Origin: PWXP01 sp040772845
GTDB lineage: Bacteria > Planctomycetota > Planctomycetia > Pirellulales > Thermoguttaceae
Length of the DNA stretch: 64,000 bases
NCBI GenBank assembly: GCA_040772845.1
Contig: JAXGXG010000001.1
Location: forward strand, 558,001 to 622,000
Reading direction: 5' to 3'
In this document: positions 41,796-49,806 of the stretch, in pieces
Position numbering within the stretch: position 1 is the stretch's first letter
How the letters are laid out: each line of letters opens with the position of its first letter
The notes under the pieces: generated by a model
Database searches by the model: none
Told to the model about the DNA's origin: nothing
Seen by the model: the letters and a program-made list of their open reading frames with translations, nothing else
Made by a program: the position numbers and the translations under genes

Positions 41796-44700
41796 CTACT
41801 GCTTCAGGAATCGGTCTTCGGGTTGAAACGGACTTTCTTGGAAGCGGAGGCCCGGATCGGCCGACGTATTCGGTTGTATCTGCGGCATTGTTTCGGAGGT
41901 CTGCGGGAAGGGAGTGACCGGCGTCCCGGGCGGTGTGGGAACCATCTCCACGCCTTCCGGAGCCAGCGGCGGCTCCTCCATCGAATCGATCGTCGGCGTC
42001 AGGTGCGGATAGATCACGCGAGGACCCTCCTGAACGTCGCCGTAGAGGACGGGGTTCGGGCTGTACCCGCCGTGCAGACATTCCACGTCTTGCAGGCACC
42101 ACGACATGCGGGCCGATTCGACTTCGGCAATCTGCCGGGCCTGCTCCACGCCTTCGACAATCCGCGGCGTCATGATGATCAACAGTTCCTTACGCGCTTT
42201 CGTGTCCGACTTGTATTTGAACAGATTGCCCGCAATCGGGATGTCGGAAAGGTAGGGAACCCGTCGCGTCACATGCTCGTCGTCGTCCACAATCAGTCCG
42301 CCCAGGACGACCGTTTGTCCGTCCAACGCACTGACGACGGTTTGGGCGCTGATCATCTCGATGCGGGGTGAACGGATGACCTGGTCGCCGGCAACCGAGA
42401 CGGGAATGCCGTCCTCGGTCGATCCGACCTTGGAGTTCGTCGCAACGATTTCCATAACGACCAACCCATCCGGGCTGATCCGCGGCGTCACGGTCAGGAT
42501 CAGGCCCACTTCGCGATAATCGATGGAGTTCTGCTGGCCGTACTCGGAGAACGTGGTTCCCGTAATGTAGGGCACGTCTTCACCCACGACAACCTGGGCG
42601 GATTGGTTGTCGAGCGTCATGATTTGCGGGCGGCTCAGCACTCGCACCTTCTGGCATTGCGCCAGGGCGCGAATCAGAACGCTAACCGACTCGCTCGACG
42701 CGCTGAGCACGAGCCCGCCGAAGGTCAGGTCGGAGTTCACCTGCCCGGTAGAGAAGTTCGTTGCGGCTTGCCCGCCGGTCAGGCTGCCGTCGGAGAAAAG
42801 CGCCCCGGGAATGGACAATCCGCCGGTATCCAGCACCCGATTGAACAGCAGTGAATCTTGCAGTCCCATCTCGACCCCGAGTTCTTCATAATTGCTTAGC
42901 GAGACCTCGGCGATGACCACCTGAATCATGGCCATCGGGGGCCGGCGGTCGAGCTGTTCGACCAGGCGCTCGATATCGTCGAAGTACTTGGGCGTCGCGC
43001 TGACGATCAGACTGTTGCTGACCGGCTCCGAAACGACAATCACCTCGCGCTCCACCTGCTCGAATGCGCTGAGAAGCCCCGAGGCCGACGTTTCGACCTC
43101 GCGCTTGCTGGTCAGGTATTCGTTGACGGCCGTTGCCACGTCGGGCGCGTAGGAGTTCTTCAACCGGTAAACTTCGTTGCGCCGCTGGCGAACGTCGTTC
43201 GCGTCGAGGCGGGCGAGGACGGCCTCGACGACCGTCAGCGCGCCGGCCGAACCGGTGGCGATAATGCTATTGGTTCGGACATCGACGGCGAATCGCAGGC
43301 CGACCAGTGAGGTGTCGTCGTCTACAATGCCCGTGCGCACGGCCAATTCGGTGCCGGCCACGGTCTCGCCGAAGATGCTTTCCAGCATTTCGCCCATGTT
43401 CGTTGCATCACCGTTGGCCAACGTGAAGACTTTCACTTGCGCTTCAACCGATGGGGGCTGGTCCAACTCGCGAATCAGTGCTTCCAGAAGCGGCATACTG
43501 TCGGCAGCGGCAGTAACGACGAGGCTGTTCGTGCGCGCGTCGGCCGTAACCTGGGCGTCGGCCAGAATACCGGAGTTGAGCACGCGGCGTCCATCGGCGC
43601 CGATGGTGACCATCCGTAGCCGGACCGACTTGCGTTCGTAGTTGTCTGCCTGGGCGACGGCCATCCCGCCGCTAGGGCCCATCTGGGATCGCTGCCCGTA
43701 CATCTGCCCCGTTACGGCGTCTTGAAGGATCGGGCCCAGCGTTTCTGCCAGCGAGTTCTTCAGCTTGAAGACGCGTACTTCATTGAACGCATCGCTTTGC
43801 CCCGCGTCGAGGCGGGCGAGAATCGCCTCCACTTCAGCCAGATCCCGAGGACTGGCGCGCACGATCAGCGAATTGGACCGGAAATCCGCAACGGCCAGGA
43901 CACGCGGCGTCAACGTGGCCTCCGAGTCGTCTTCCGGCTCGAAGAACTCCGTGATCTGGGTTTGTGCCGTCTCTGCAGGAACGTGTTTCAACCGGAATAC
44001 ACGGAACCGAGACGTTGGCTCGAACGGAATGTCCAGTCGTTTGACGAGTCCGAGCATCTTCTCGACGCTCTCCGGCCGGCCGATCAGAAGCAACGCATTC
44101 GGTGCGGCCAATGGGGTAATGCTTACCGCCCCTTCGCGCGCCGCATAAACCTGATCGTAAAGATCCTGCAAAAGGGTCGCGATTGCCGACGCCTCGACGT
44201 GCGAAAGCGGGGCCAGTTCGATCGACGGTTCCATAATCAGGCTGTATTGTTCGATCTGCCGGATCAGGTCCCCGACGCGTTTCACGTCCTCAGGCCGGCC
44301 GCGGATGATCAGCGCGTCCAGGCCTTCGACAATCTCCACCTGCACCGGCGCGACCAACTGATTCGGGCCTGATGAGCCTTCGGCCTCTGCTGCATCCGCC
44401 GCAGGTGTACGGTCTTGGGTGTCTTCGTTTGGTGATGCTTGAGCGGCATCGGCTGGGGCGTCTTCTGCCAGGGCGAAGCCCTGGTTGTGCGCTTGTACGC
44501 GAGCCTCTGGTGCAGCGGACCGTCGTGAACGTGTGTTCTGCGCCAGCAGGTCGGCGGCTGCCGGCTGCCGCGCCGCCGACGGGCGAGTGCTCGACTGGAC
44601 GGCACGAACCAAACGACGCAGGTCGTCCGGCTTTGTTTGAGGGATCGGCAGGAAGCTCACACCGTTCTCGGCGCCGATCGGAGCATTGTCGAGCGCCCGA

Positions 44701-45335
44701 ACGAGCTGGATGGCGCCTTGCATGGCTTCTGTGGCGCCCTCCACGACGACTTTCCCTTCGCTGCCGTCAATGCACATGCGAAGTTCGTTCTTGGCGAGTG
44801 GGACGCGATACTCGGAAACGCTGCCCGAGTGATGCATCGGCGCCAAGCGATCGCCCAGGGCCTGCCGCAGCGATGCCTCGAACTCCGTTGCGCTTGCGTT
44901 CCAAAGGGTGACCGCCTGCCGGATACTCGCCCCCGAAGACGCTTCTGCCTGTTCCGATACATGCCGAACCGGAGCAGGGGAGGGGGATGCGATTTCGGTA
45001 CCGATCCGGTCGGCCGTTTGGACAGGCGAGAGATCGTCGGAATGCCCGGTTAGGTTGATTTCGGATACCCGGGAGACCGTGGCAGCCCTCGGTTCGACAA
45101 TACGCGGGGGGTTGCTATCGATGTTGATTAGAGCAGGCGTTTCGCTTGTCTTGGGATTGTCGGCGACTGCTACCGATGCCGGTTCCGACGTGGCGGCTGG
45201 CGGACGTGCGTTCCCCAAGGAGCCGACAAGCGGCGCCAGCACCGCCCCGACCGCAATCCCGGCCAGCACGCCCATGACGACTCCGGGCCGGTTCTGGGCG
45301 GCGGCCAATAGCGACTTGAAAGGGCGAACCAGCAT
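41796..45335 (-). CDS. gspD: Type II secretion secretin GspD with long multi-domain N-terminus
   Basis: The 1179-residue start is MLVRPFKSLLAAAQNRPGVV with a membrane helix (MGVLAGIAVGAVLAPLVGSL); Met at 45359 in the same frame is possible. An Ala/Ser/Pro-rich region is followed by several secretin-N domains (VQVEIVEGLDALIIRGRPED, FRVFRLKHVPAETAQTQITE, VRVFKLKNSLAETLGPILQD, VKVFTLANGDATNMGEMLES, NEVYRLKNSYAPDVATAVNE). The barrel-forming secretin domain at about 790-1060 has VLSRPQIMTLDNQSAQVVVG, VGLILTVTPRISPDGLVVME, VVSALDGQTVVLGGLIVDDD and ELLIIMTPRIVEG. It would form the outer-membrane pore. At nearly 1200 residues it is much longer than typical GspD (650-700). It is separate from the gsp operon. 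Confidence 0.93.
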   Translation of the reverse strand: MLVRPFKSLLAAAQNRPGVVMGVLAGIAVGAVLAPLVGSLGNARPPAATSEPASVAVADNPKTSETPALINIDSNPPRIVEPRAATVSRVSEINLTGHSDDLSPVQTADRIGTEIASPSPAPVRHVSEQAEASSGASIRQAVTLWNASATEFEASLRQALGDRLAPMHHSGSVSEYRVPLAKNELRMCIDGSEGKVVVEGATEAMQGAIQLVRALDNAPIGAENGVSFLPIPQTKPDDLRRLVRAVQSSTRPSAARQPAAADLLAQNTRSRRSAAPEARVQAHNQGFALAEDAPADAAQASPNEDTQDRTPAADAAEAEGSSGPNQLVAPVQVEIVEGLDALIIRGRPEDVKRVGDLIRQIEQYSLIMEPSIELAPLSHVEASAIATLLQDLYDQVYAAREGAVSITPLAAPNALLLIGRPESVEKMLGLVKRLDIPFEPTSRFRVFRLKHVPAETAQTQITEFFEPEDDSEATLTPRVLAVADFRSNSLIVRASPRDLAEVEAILARLDAGQSDAFNEVRVFKLKNSLAETLGPILQDAVTGQMYGQRSQMGPSGGMAVAQADNYERKSVRLRMVTIGADGRRVLNSGILADAQVTADARTNSLVVTAAADSMPLLEALIRELDQPPSVEAQVKVFTLANGDATNMGEMLESIFGETVAGTELAVRTGIVDDDTSLVGLRFAVDVRTNSIIATGSAGALTVVEAVLARLDANDVRQRRNEVYRLKNSYAPDVATAVNEYLTSKREVETSASGLLSAFEQVEREVIVVSEPVSNSLIVSATPKYFDDIERLVEQLDRRPPMAMIQVVIAEVSLSNYEELGVEMGLQDSLLFNRVLDTGGLSIPGALFSDGSLTGGQAATNFSTGQVNSDLTFGGLVLSASSESVSVLIRALAQCQKVRVLSRPQIMTLDNQSAQVVVGEDVPYITGTTFSEYGQQNSIDYREVGLILTVTPRISPDGLVVMEIVATNSKVGSTEDGIPVSVAGDQVIRSPRIEMISAQTVVSALDGQTVVLGGLIVDDDEHVTRRVPYLSDIPIAGNLFKYKSDTKARKELLIIMTPRIVEGVEQARQIAEVESARMSWCLQDVECLHGGYSPNPVLYGDVQEGPRVIYPHLTPTIDSMEEPPLAPEGVEMVPTPPGTPVTPFPQTSETMPQIQPNTSADPGLRFQESPFQPEDRFLKQ

Positions 45336-45360
45336 CGTTATGTATCCTAAAATACCCATT

Positions 45361-45420
45361 ATGCCACGAGTTACTTCGGCATTGTCAGCATAATCGGCAA
45401 ACTCAGCGCAGTTCTCCAAG
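45361..45420 (-). repeat. Degenerate short-period repeat upstream of gspD
   Basis: On the minus strand TTTGCCGATTATGCTGACAA and the bases around it repeat a (G/T)ATGC(C/T)GA-type unit every 9-11 bases. In the gspD frame it would encode ENCAEFADYADNAE, but this part lies before the likely start codon. Confidence 0.5.
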
Positions 45421-45591
45421 TTTTAACCCTCGGCAGGGGAGTGATTCACCAAACCGATCATTCTGCGGTGTTGTCCCGGGGGATTCGGGTGGGCAAGCCA
45501 AGTTTTCCACGCCATTTGAGCAGGGAAGTGTGCCGATCTTCACACCAGGGGCCGGGATTGGGTAGAATAAGAGGACAAGGAGTCCATTGTT

Positions 45592-46224
45592 GTGCGTACA
45601 TTGTTTCTCACACTTGTGATGTGTCTGCTAACGGCCTACTGGCCCGGATCGATCTGTGCTCAGACTGCACGGAGCGGTAGCAGTACGGCCCAGTCAATCG
45701 GCAGTAGCATTGCCGATGCCGCTACCGGACTCTCGTCCAGCGTGCCGGCTTTGCAGCAGGCCGAATCGTTGCGGGATACAGCGACACGTGGAAGCTTCGT
45801 CGGTGCGGAATCGGGCGATGTGCCCGGATTGCTTGGTTCCGGCGAAACGACCGGCGGCCAGCAGGGCAGTCGGCGATTGAACATGGGTAGTTCGCAGGTG
45901 CGGCAGCCGGGTTCTCAGCGGGGGCGAACCTCGGCTTACGGTCGGCAGTCAACGACCTCGGTGCAACCGACGCTTACCCTTGGATTCACGCCGCCTGCTG
46001 TATCTTCGGGCGAGATCTTCAAGCGCGCGTCCGAGGCGGTTCACCGGGCGGCTCAGTACAGTTCCGTTGGTGTGCGCGTTGAGGGGGGACACGTTGTCCT
46101 GGAAGGGACCGTTCGCAGCCGGCACGAACGCGCCCTGGTTGCCCAGTTGATAGCTCTGGAACCAGGGGTTACCAAGGTGGAGAACCGGCTTGTTGTGACG
46201 TCTGGCGAAACCAGAGCTCAATGA
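45592..46224 (+). CDS. Exported BON-domain protein
   Basis: The 210-residue product starts at GTG 45592 with AAGGAG about 9 bp upstream and a signal peptide (MRTLFLTLVMCLLTAYWPGS, cleaved near ICAQ). A Ser/Gly/Gln-rich low-complexity middle follows. The C-terminal BON domain (residues about 138-205) reads SEAVHRAAQYSSVGVRVEGG, HVVLEGTVRSRHERALVAQL and ALEPGVTKVENRLVV. BON domains bind membranes and occur in secretin-associated and osmotic-shock proteins. Here the gene is divergent from gspD with a 256-bp intergenic region, so a secretion link is plausible but not shown. Confidence 0.85.
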   Translation: MRTLFLTLVMCLLTAYWPGSICAQTARSGSSTAQSIGSSIADAATGLSSSVPALQQAESLRDTATRGSFVGAESGDVPGLLGSGETTGGQQGSRRLNMGSSQVRQPGSQRGRTSAYGRQSTTSVQPTLTLGFTPPAVSSGEIFKRASEAVHRAAQYSSVGVRVEGGHVVLEGTVRSRHERALVAQLIALEPGVTKVENRLVVTSGETRAQ

Positions 46225-46228
46225 CGGT

Positions 46229-47398
46229 TTACGCGATCTCGACCTGTCTTACGTCTACGTTGTTGCCCAACGCATCAAGCAGCCGGGCGATCATCGTGGT
46301 TGTGTGGGTGGCAAACACTGCGATGCGGAGCGCCCCTTGTTTCGGCAAGCCCGAGTACCGAGCGAAATAGGCGATGAGGATTCCCTGGGCCGCAAGATCG
46401 GCCTGAACACGCCGCATCGCTTCGGCAGACTCGAGACAGACCGATACGATGGGAGTAGGACTATCGGCCACGTCCATTCCCAGCCTGCGTAGTCCGGATT
46501 TTAGGGCGATGGCGTTCACATGCAACTGTTCACGTCGCTCGGGCTCCGCGCCTGCAATACGGATGCCTTCGGCCGTCGATGCAGCAACCGCCGGGGGCAG
46601 TGGGGATGCGCCGCTGTAGATCGGTGATTCGATGCGCAGCCACTCAACGAACTTGTAGGTGCCTGGAATGATTCCGCCGTATCCACCAAGAGCCTTGCTC
46701 AGCGACGCGCAGAAGAACACGCGAGGCCCCTCAACGCAGTGGTCTTCCTCGTGGCTGTTCACCTGCGAGTTGAACAGGCCAACACGTTCCAGCAGCCCTC
46801 GTCCGTGTTTGCCCAGAACGCCAACGCCATGGGCATCGTCGACCAGTAAGCTCGCGCCGGAATAGGCCTGCAGAATCTCGTGGTATTCTGCTAACGGGGC
46901 GATGGTTCCAAGTGCGGAGAAGACACCATCGGTTGCTACAAGCGGACGATGTCCTCGCGCCACGTGGATGCACAATCTCTCAAGCAGGTCAGCCGGGTTG
47001 CAGTGCCGAAAGGCAATCACCGGTTTGCCGCAACCGGTGGCCGCGCTAGAAATGGCGCTGTGGCAGCACTCGTCCAGCAGAAGAACGTCGTAGGTGTCGC
47101 GCAGCGTTGCAAGCAACACCTGGGGGCCGAGATACCCGGAAGGAAGGTACAGGGCAGTCGAACACCCGAAAAATTCGGCCGCGCGCCGTTCCACAAGCAG
47201 GGCAGGGGGCGTGTCGCCGAATCCGGTACGGCTGCGAGACGTGGCGCTGCCTGCCCCGTATTGCTCGGCCGCCTCGCACGCTGCGGCAACGACCGCAGGA
47301 TGACTCTGCAAGCCCAGGTAACCTGTACCTGCAAAATACAGGTATTGACGTCCATCGACGACAGTCATGGGCCCCGGAGGGCTTTGCATTGTCGGCAT
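46229..47398 (-). CDS. Alpha-oxoamine synthase family PLP enzyme (AONS/KBL-like)
   Basis: The 389-residue product from ATG 47398 (AGGAG upstream) is a fold-type I PLP enzyme: YLYFAGTGYLGLQSHPAVVA, YGAGSATSRSRTGFGDTPPA, LLLVDDAHGVGVLG-type ASLLVDDAHGVGVLGKHGRG, and the lysine motif VFFCASLSKALGGYGGIIPG. It ends with FARYSGLPKQGALRIAVFAT. The family condenses an amino acid with an acyl-CoA or acyl-ACP (BioF, Kbl, SPT, HemA). Which substrate it uses cannot be read; bio genes are not adjacent, and a sphingolipid-like or secondary role is equally possible. It is convergent with the BON gene, the stop codons being 5 bp apart. Confidence 0.88.
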   Translation of the reverse strand: MPTMQSPPGPMTVVDGRQYLYFAGTGYLGLQSHPAVVAAACEAAEQYGAGSATSRSRTGFGDTPPALLVERRAAEFFGCSTALYLPSGYLGPQVLLATLRDTYDVLLLDECCHSAISSAATGCGKPVIAFRHCNPADLLERLCIHVARGHRPLVATDGVFSALGTIAPLAEYHEILQAYSGASLLVDDAHGVGVLGKHGRGLLERVGLFNSQVNSHEEDHCVEGPRVFFCASLSKALGGYGGIIPGTYKFVEWLRIESPIYSGASPLPPAVAASTAEGIRIAGAEPERREQLHVNAIALKSGLRRLGMDVADSPTPIVSVCLESAEAMRRVQADLAAQGILIAYFARYSGLPKQGALRIAVFATHTTTMIARLLDALGNNVDVRQVEIA

Positions 47399-47525
47399 GT
47401 GGCACTCCTTTGCCGCCAGCGGCGGCCCGATGCCCTGATTGGAGGCTTCCCGATTCAGAGCATCGGGCCGTTGGAGAAGGAAGGGGGTGCTGCCAGGCAC
47501 ATCCCATCCGTCCTCACTGGCAGTG

Positions 47526-48596
47526 TTACAATGCCTCGCAGACCAGGTCGCCCACCTCGCTGGTCGAGTAGCCCATCTTGCCGGCGGCCTGGCTCTTCAT
47601 TTTCGTGCCGGTCACGGTCTGGATGGCGGCGCTGACGCGCTGGCCGGCCTTTTCGTAGCCGCTTTGCTCCAGCATCATGGCCACGGAGGCAATCGCGGCG
47701 ATCGGATTGATCACGCCCTTGCCCGTGTATTTCGGGGCGCTGCCGCCCATGGGCTCGTACATGCTCGTTCCGCCGGCTTCCGGATTGATATTCCCGCCGG
47801 CAGCCACACCCATGCCGCCCTGCAGAATACCAGCCAGGTCGGTGATGATGTCGCCGAACATGTTCGTCGTGACGATCACATCGTAGTATTCCGGGTTCTT
47901 GACCATCCACATGCAGCAGGCATCGACGTGGTTGTAGTCTTTCTCGATATCCGGATACTCCTTGCCGACTTCCTGGAACGTCCGCCACCAGAGATCGTGG
48001 CCGAACGTGAGGACGTTTGTCTTGGCGACCAGGGTCAGCCGTTTGCGGCGATTTCGTTTGCGGGTGTACTCGAAGGCCCAGCGAATGCACCGCTCGCAGC
48101 CCTTGCGCGTGTAAACGGCCGTCTGTGTGGCGACTTCATCGGCCGTTCCCTTCTTCAGGAAACCACCGACGCCGGCGTACATGTCCTCGGTGTTCTCGCG
48201 CACGACCACAAAGTCGATATCTTCCGGCTTCTTGCCGGCAAGCGGAGTCTCGACCCCGGGATACAGCTTCACGGGGCGGAGGTTGATGTATTGATCGAAA
48301 TGGAACCGCAGTGCGAGCAGCAGCCCTTTCTCGAGGATGCCGGGCGCGACGTCGGGATGGCCGATAGCGCCCAGCAAAATGGCGTTGTACTCTGCAAGCT
48401 CACCAAGGACGCTGTCGGGGAGAATCTCGCCGGTGGCCAGGTAGCGATTGCCACCCAGGTCGAAATCCTTCAGTTCGTAGGCAATGTTCTCTTTCTGGGC
48501 AATCGCCTTGAAGACCTTGACGGCCTCCGCAGTCACTTCCGGCCCCGTCCCGTCGCCGCCAATCGCGGCAACCCGCAACGCACCTTTCTCGCTCAC
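47526..48596 (-). CDS. leuB: Isocitrate/isopropylmalate dehydrogenase family protein, probably 3-isopropylmalate dehydrogenase
   Basis: The 356-residue product starts at GTG 48596 with GAGGAA about 9 bp upstream. It has the NAD-linked decarboxylating dehydrogenase pattern: VAAIGGDGTGPEVTAEAVKV, LRFHFDQYINLRPVKLYPGV with the substrate Arg residues, FVVVRENTEDMYAGVGGFLK, and DACCMWMVKNPEYYDVIVTT. It also has NMFGDIITDLAGILQGGMGV with the metal Asp residues, and GSAPKYTGKGVINPIAAIAS. The RENTEDMYAG loop is nearer to the tartrate/isocitrate/homoisocitrate side of the family than to classical LeuB, so substrate identity is uncertain; leucine biosynthesis is the most likely role. Confidence 0.85.
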   Translation of the reverse strand: MSEKGALRVAAIGGDGTGPEVTAEAVKVFKAIAQKENIAYELKDFDLGGNRYLATGEILPDSVLGELAEYNAILLGAIGHPDVAPGILEKGLLLALRFHFDQYINLRPVKLYPGVETPLAGKKPEDIDFVVVRENTEDMYAGVGGFLKKGTADEVATQTAVYTRKGCERCIRWAFEYTRKRNRRKRLTLVAKTNVLTFGHDLWWRTFQEVGKEYPDIEKDYNHVDACCMWMVKNPEYYDVIVTTNMFGDIITDLAGILQGGMGVAAGGNINPEAGGTSMYEPMGGSAPKYTGKGVINPIAAIASVAMMLEQSGYEKAGQRVSAAIQTVTGTKMKSQAAGKMGYSTSEVGDLVCEAL

Positions 48597-48869
48597 AGCA
48601 ATAGTTCCTCACATATTAGGGAGCATTCACAGCCCTGTTGGGCGGGGGAGCAACAAACCCCCTCGCACGGCAAGCAGCCGATTATAGCAGTACCGGCAAG
48701 GCTCCGCAAGGCACTGCCTTGGTGGCATGGTCGCGGGGGCATGGTCTCGGTGGCGCCGCCGTTTCGGCAGCGAACTTGTGTTCGTTTCCTTGTGGTATCG
48801 GGATTCCGGGGCCCTTTGCTGCCTAGCCGGGCGTTCTTCGTGGAACGGTTCCTTCCTTCCGGGGTGGGC

Positions 48870-49799
48870 TCAGAGGCCTTCACGAATGCGGAGGGCCGGT
48901 TTTTCCAGCATAACAACCGTACGGGGAGGGACCGAACGGGTGATCCACGTACTCGAGCCGATGACCGCGTCGTGGCCGATGACCGTCTCGCCGCCCAGGA
49001 TGGTGGCGTTGGCGTAGATGACGACGCGGTCCTCAATGGTCGGGTGGCGCTTCTGGCCGCGGACCAGATTGCCCTGTTCGTCCATCGGGAAGCTCAGCGC
49101 GCCTAGGGTGACCCCTTGGTAGAGCTTCACATGGTCACCGATCTCGGTCGTTTCGCCAATGACGACGCCCGTTCCGTGGTCGATGAAGAAGTGCCGCCCG
49201 ATCGTGGCCCCTGGGTGGATGTCGATGCCCGTCCGGCGGTGCGACCATTCGGTCATCATGCGCGGGATAAGCGGCACCTTCAGATCGCACAGCAAGTGCG
49301 CAAGTCGATAGACGGTGATCGCCTCCAGTCCGGGATAGCAGAAAATTACCTCGTCCAACGACTTGCATGCCGGGTCGCCCACATACGCCGCCTGCACATC
49401 CAAGGCCAGGATGTGTCGAAGCTCGGGCAGACGCTCGAGGAACGCGAGGGCTTTGGTCTGGCCCAGGGACTCGAAGTCGGCCTTCTGTTGGGGGTTGCAA
49501 CGGGTGTTCTTGCCGGCCTCGTGGCACAGGGCCCGCGCGATCTGTACGGCAAGTTGGTCGTGCAGCCGATCGATCAGGTCGCCCGTATGGTACGTGACGT
49601 TGCCCAAGTGCAGGCCATCGCGCCGCCGATACCCGGGGAACAGCACCTCGCGCAGGTCTTCGGTTGCGGTGATGACGGTTTCGTAGTTGGGCAGCGGGCA
49701 ATGCCCGAGGTGGCTGATCGAATCGACCTCGGCGTAAGTGTCAACCAGCCGTTCGGTGAGGATCGGCAGGTTTTCCTTGAGTCGCGGGTCGACAGCCAT
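48870..49799 (-). CDS. cysE: Serine O-acetyltransferase
   Basis: The 309-residue product (ATG 49799) makes O-acetylserine from serine and acetyl-CoA, the first step of cysteine synthesis. A long helical N-terminus (LKENLPILTERLVDTYAEVD, LREVLFPGYRRRDGLHLGNV, LALDVQAAYVGDPACKSLDE) precedes the left-handed beta-helix: GIDIHPGATIGRHFFIDHGT, GVVIGETTEIGDHVKLYQGV, TLGALSFPMDEQGN, RVVIYANATILGGETVIGHD. The HGTGVVIGE segment has the catalytic His and Asp/Glu surroundings. The length and N-terminus fit the EpsC-like planctomycete type. It begins 7 bp after the EF-G gene on the same strand. Confidence 0.94.
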   Translation of the reverse strand: MAVDPRLKENLPILTERLVDTYAEVDSISHLGHCPLPNYETVITATEDLREVLFPGYRRRDGLHLGNVTYHTGDLIDRLHDQLAVQIARALCHEAGKNTRCNPQQKADFESLGQTKALAFLERLPELRHILALDVQAAYVGDPACKSLDEVIFCYPGLEAITVYRLAHLLCDLKVPLIPRMMTEWSHRRTGIDIHPGATIGRHFFIDHGTGVVIGETTEIGDHVKLYQGVTLGALSFPMDEQGNLVRGQKRHPTIEDRVVIYANATILGGETVIGHDAVIGSSTWITRSVPPRTVVMLEKPALRIREGL

Positions 49800-49806
49800 G
49801 CGGCAC

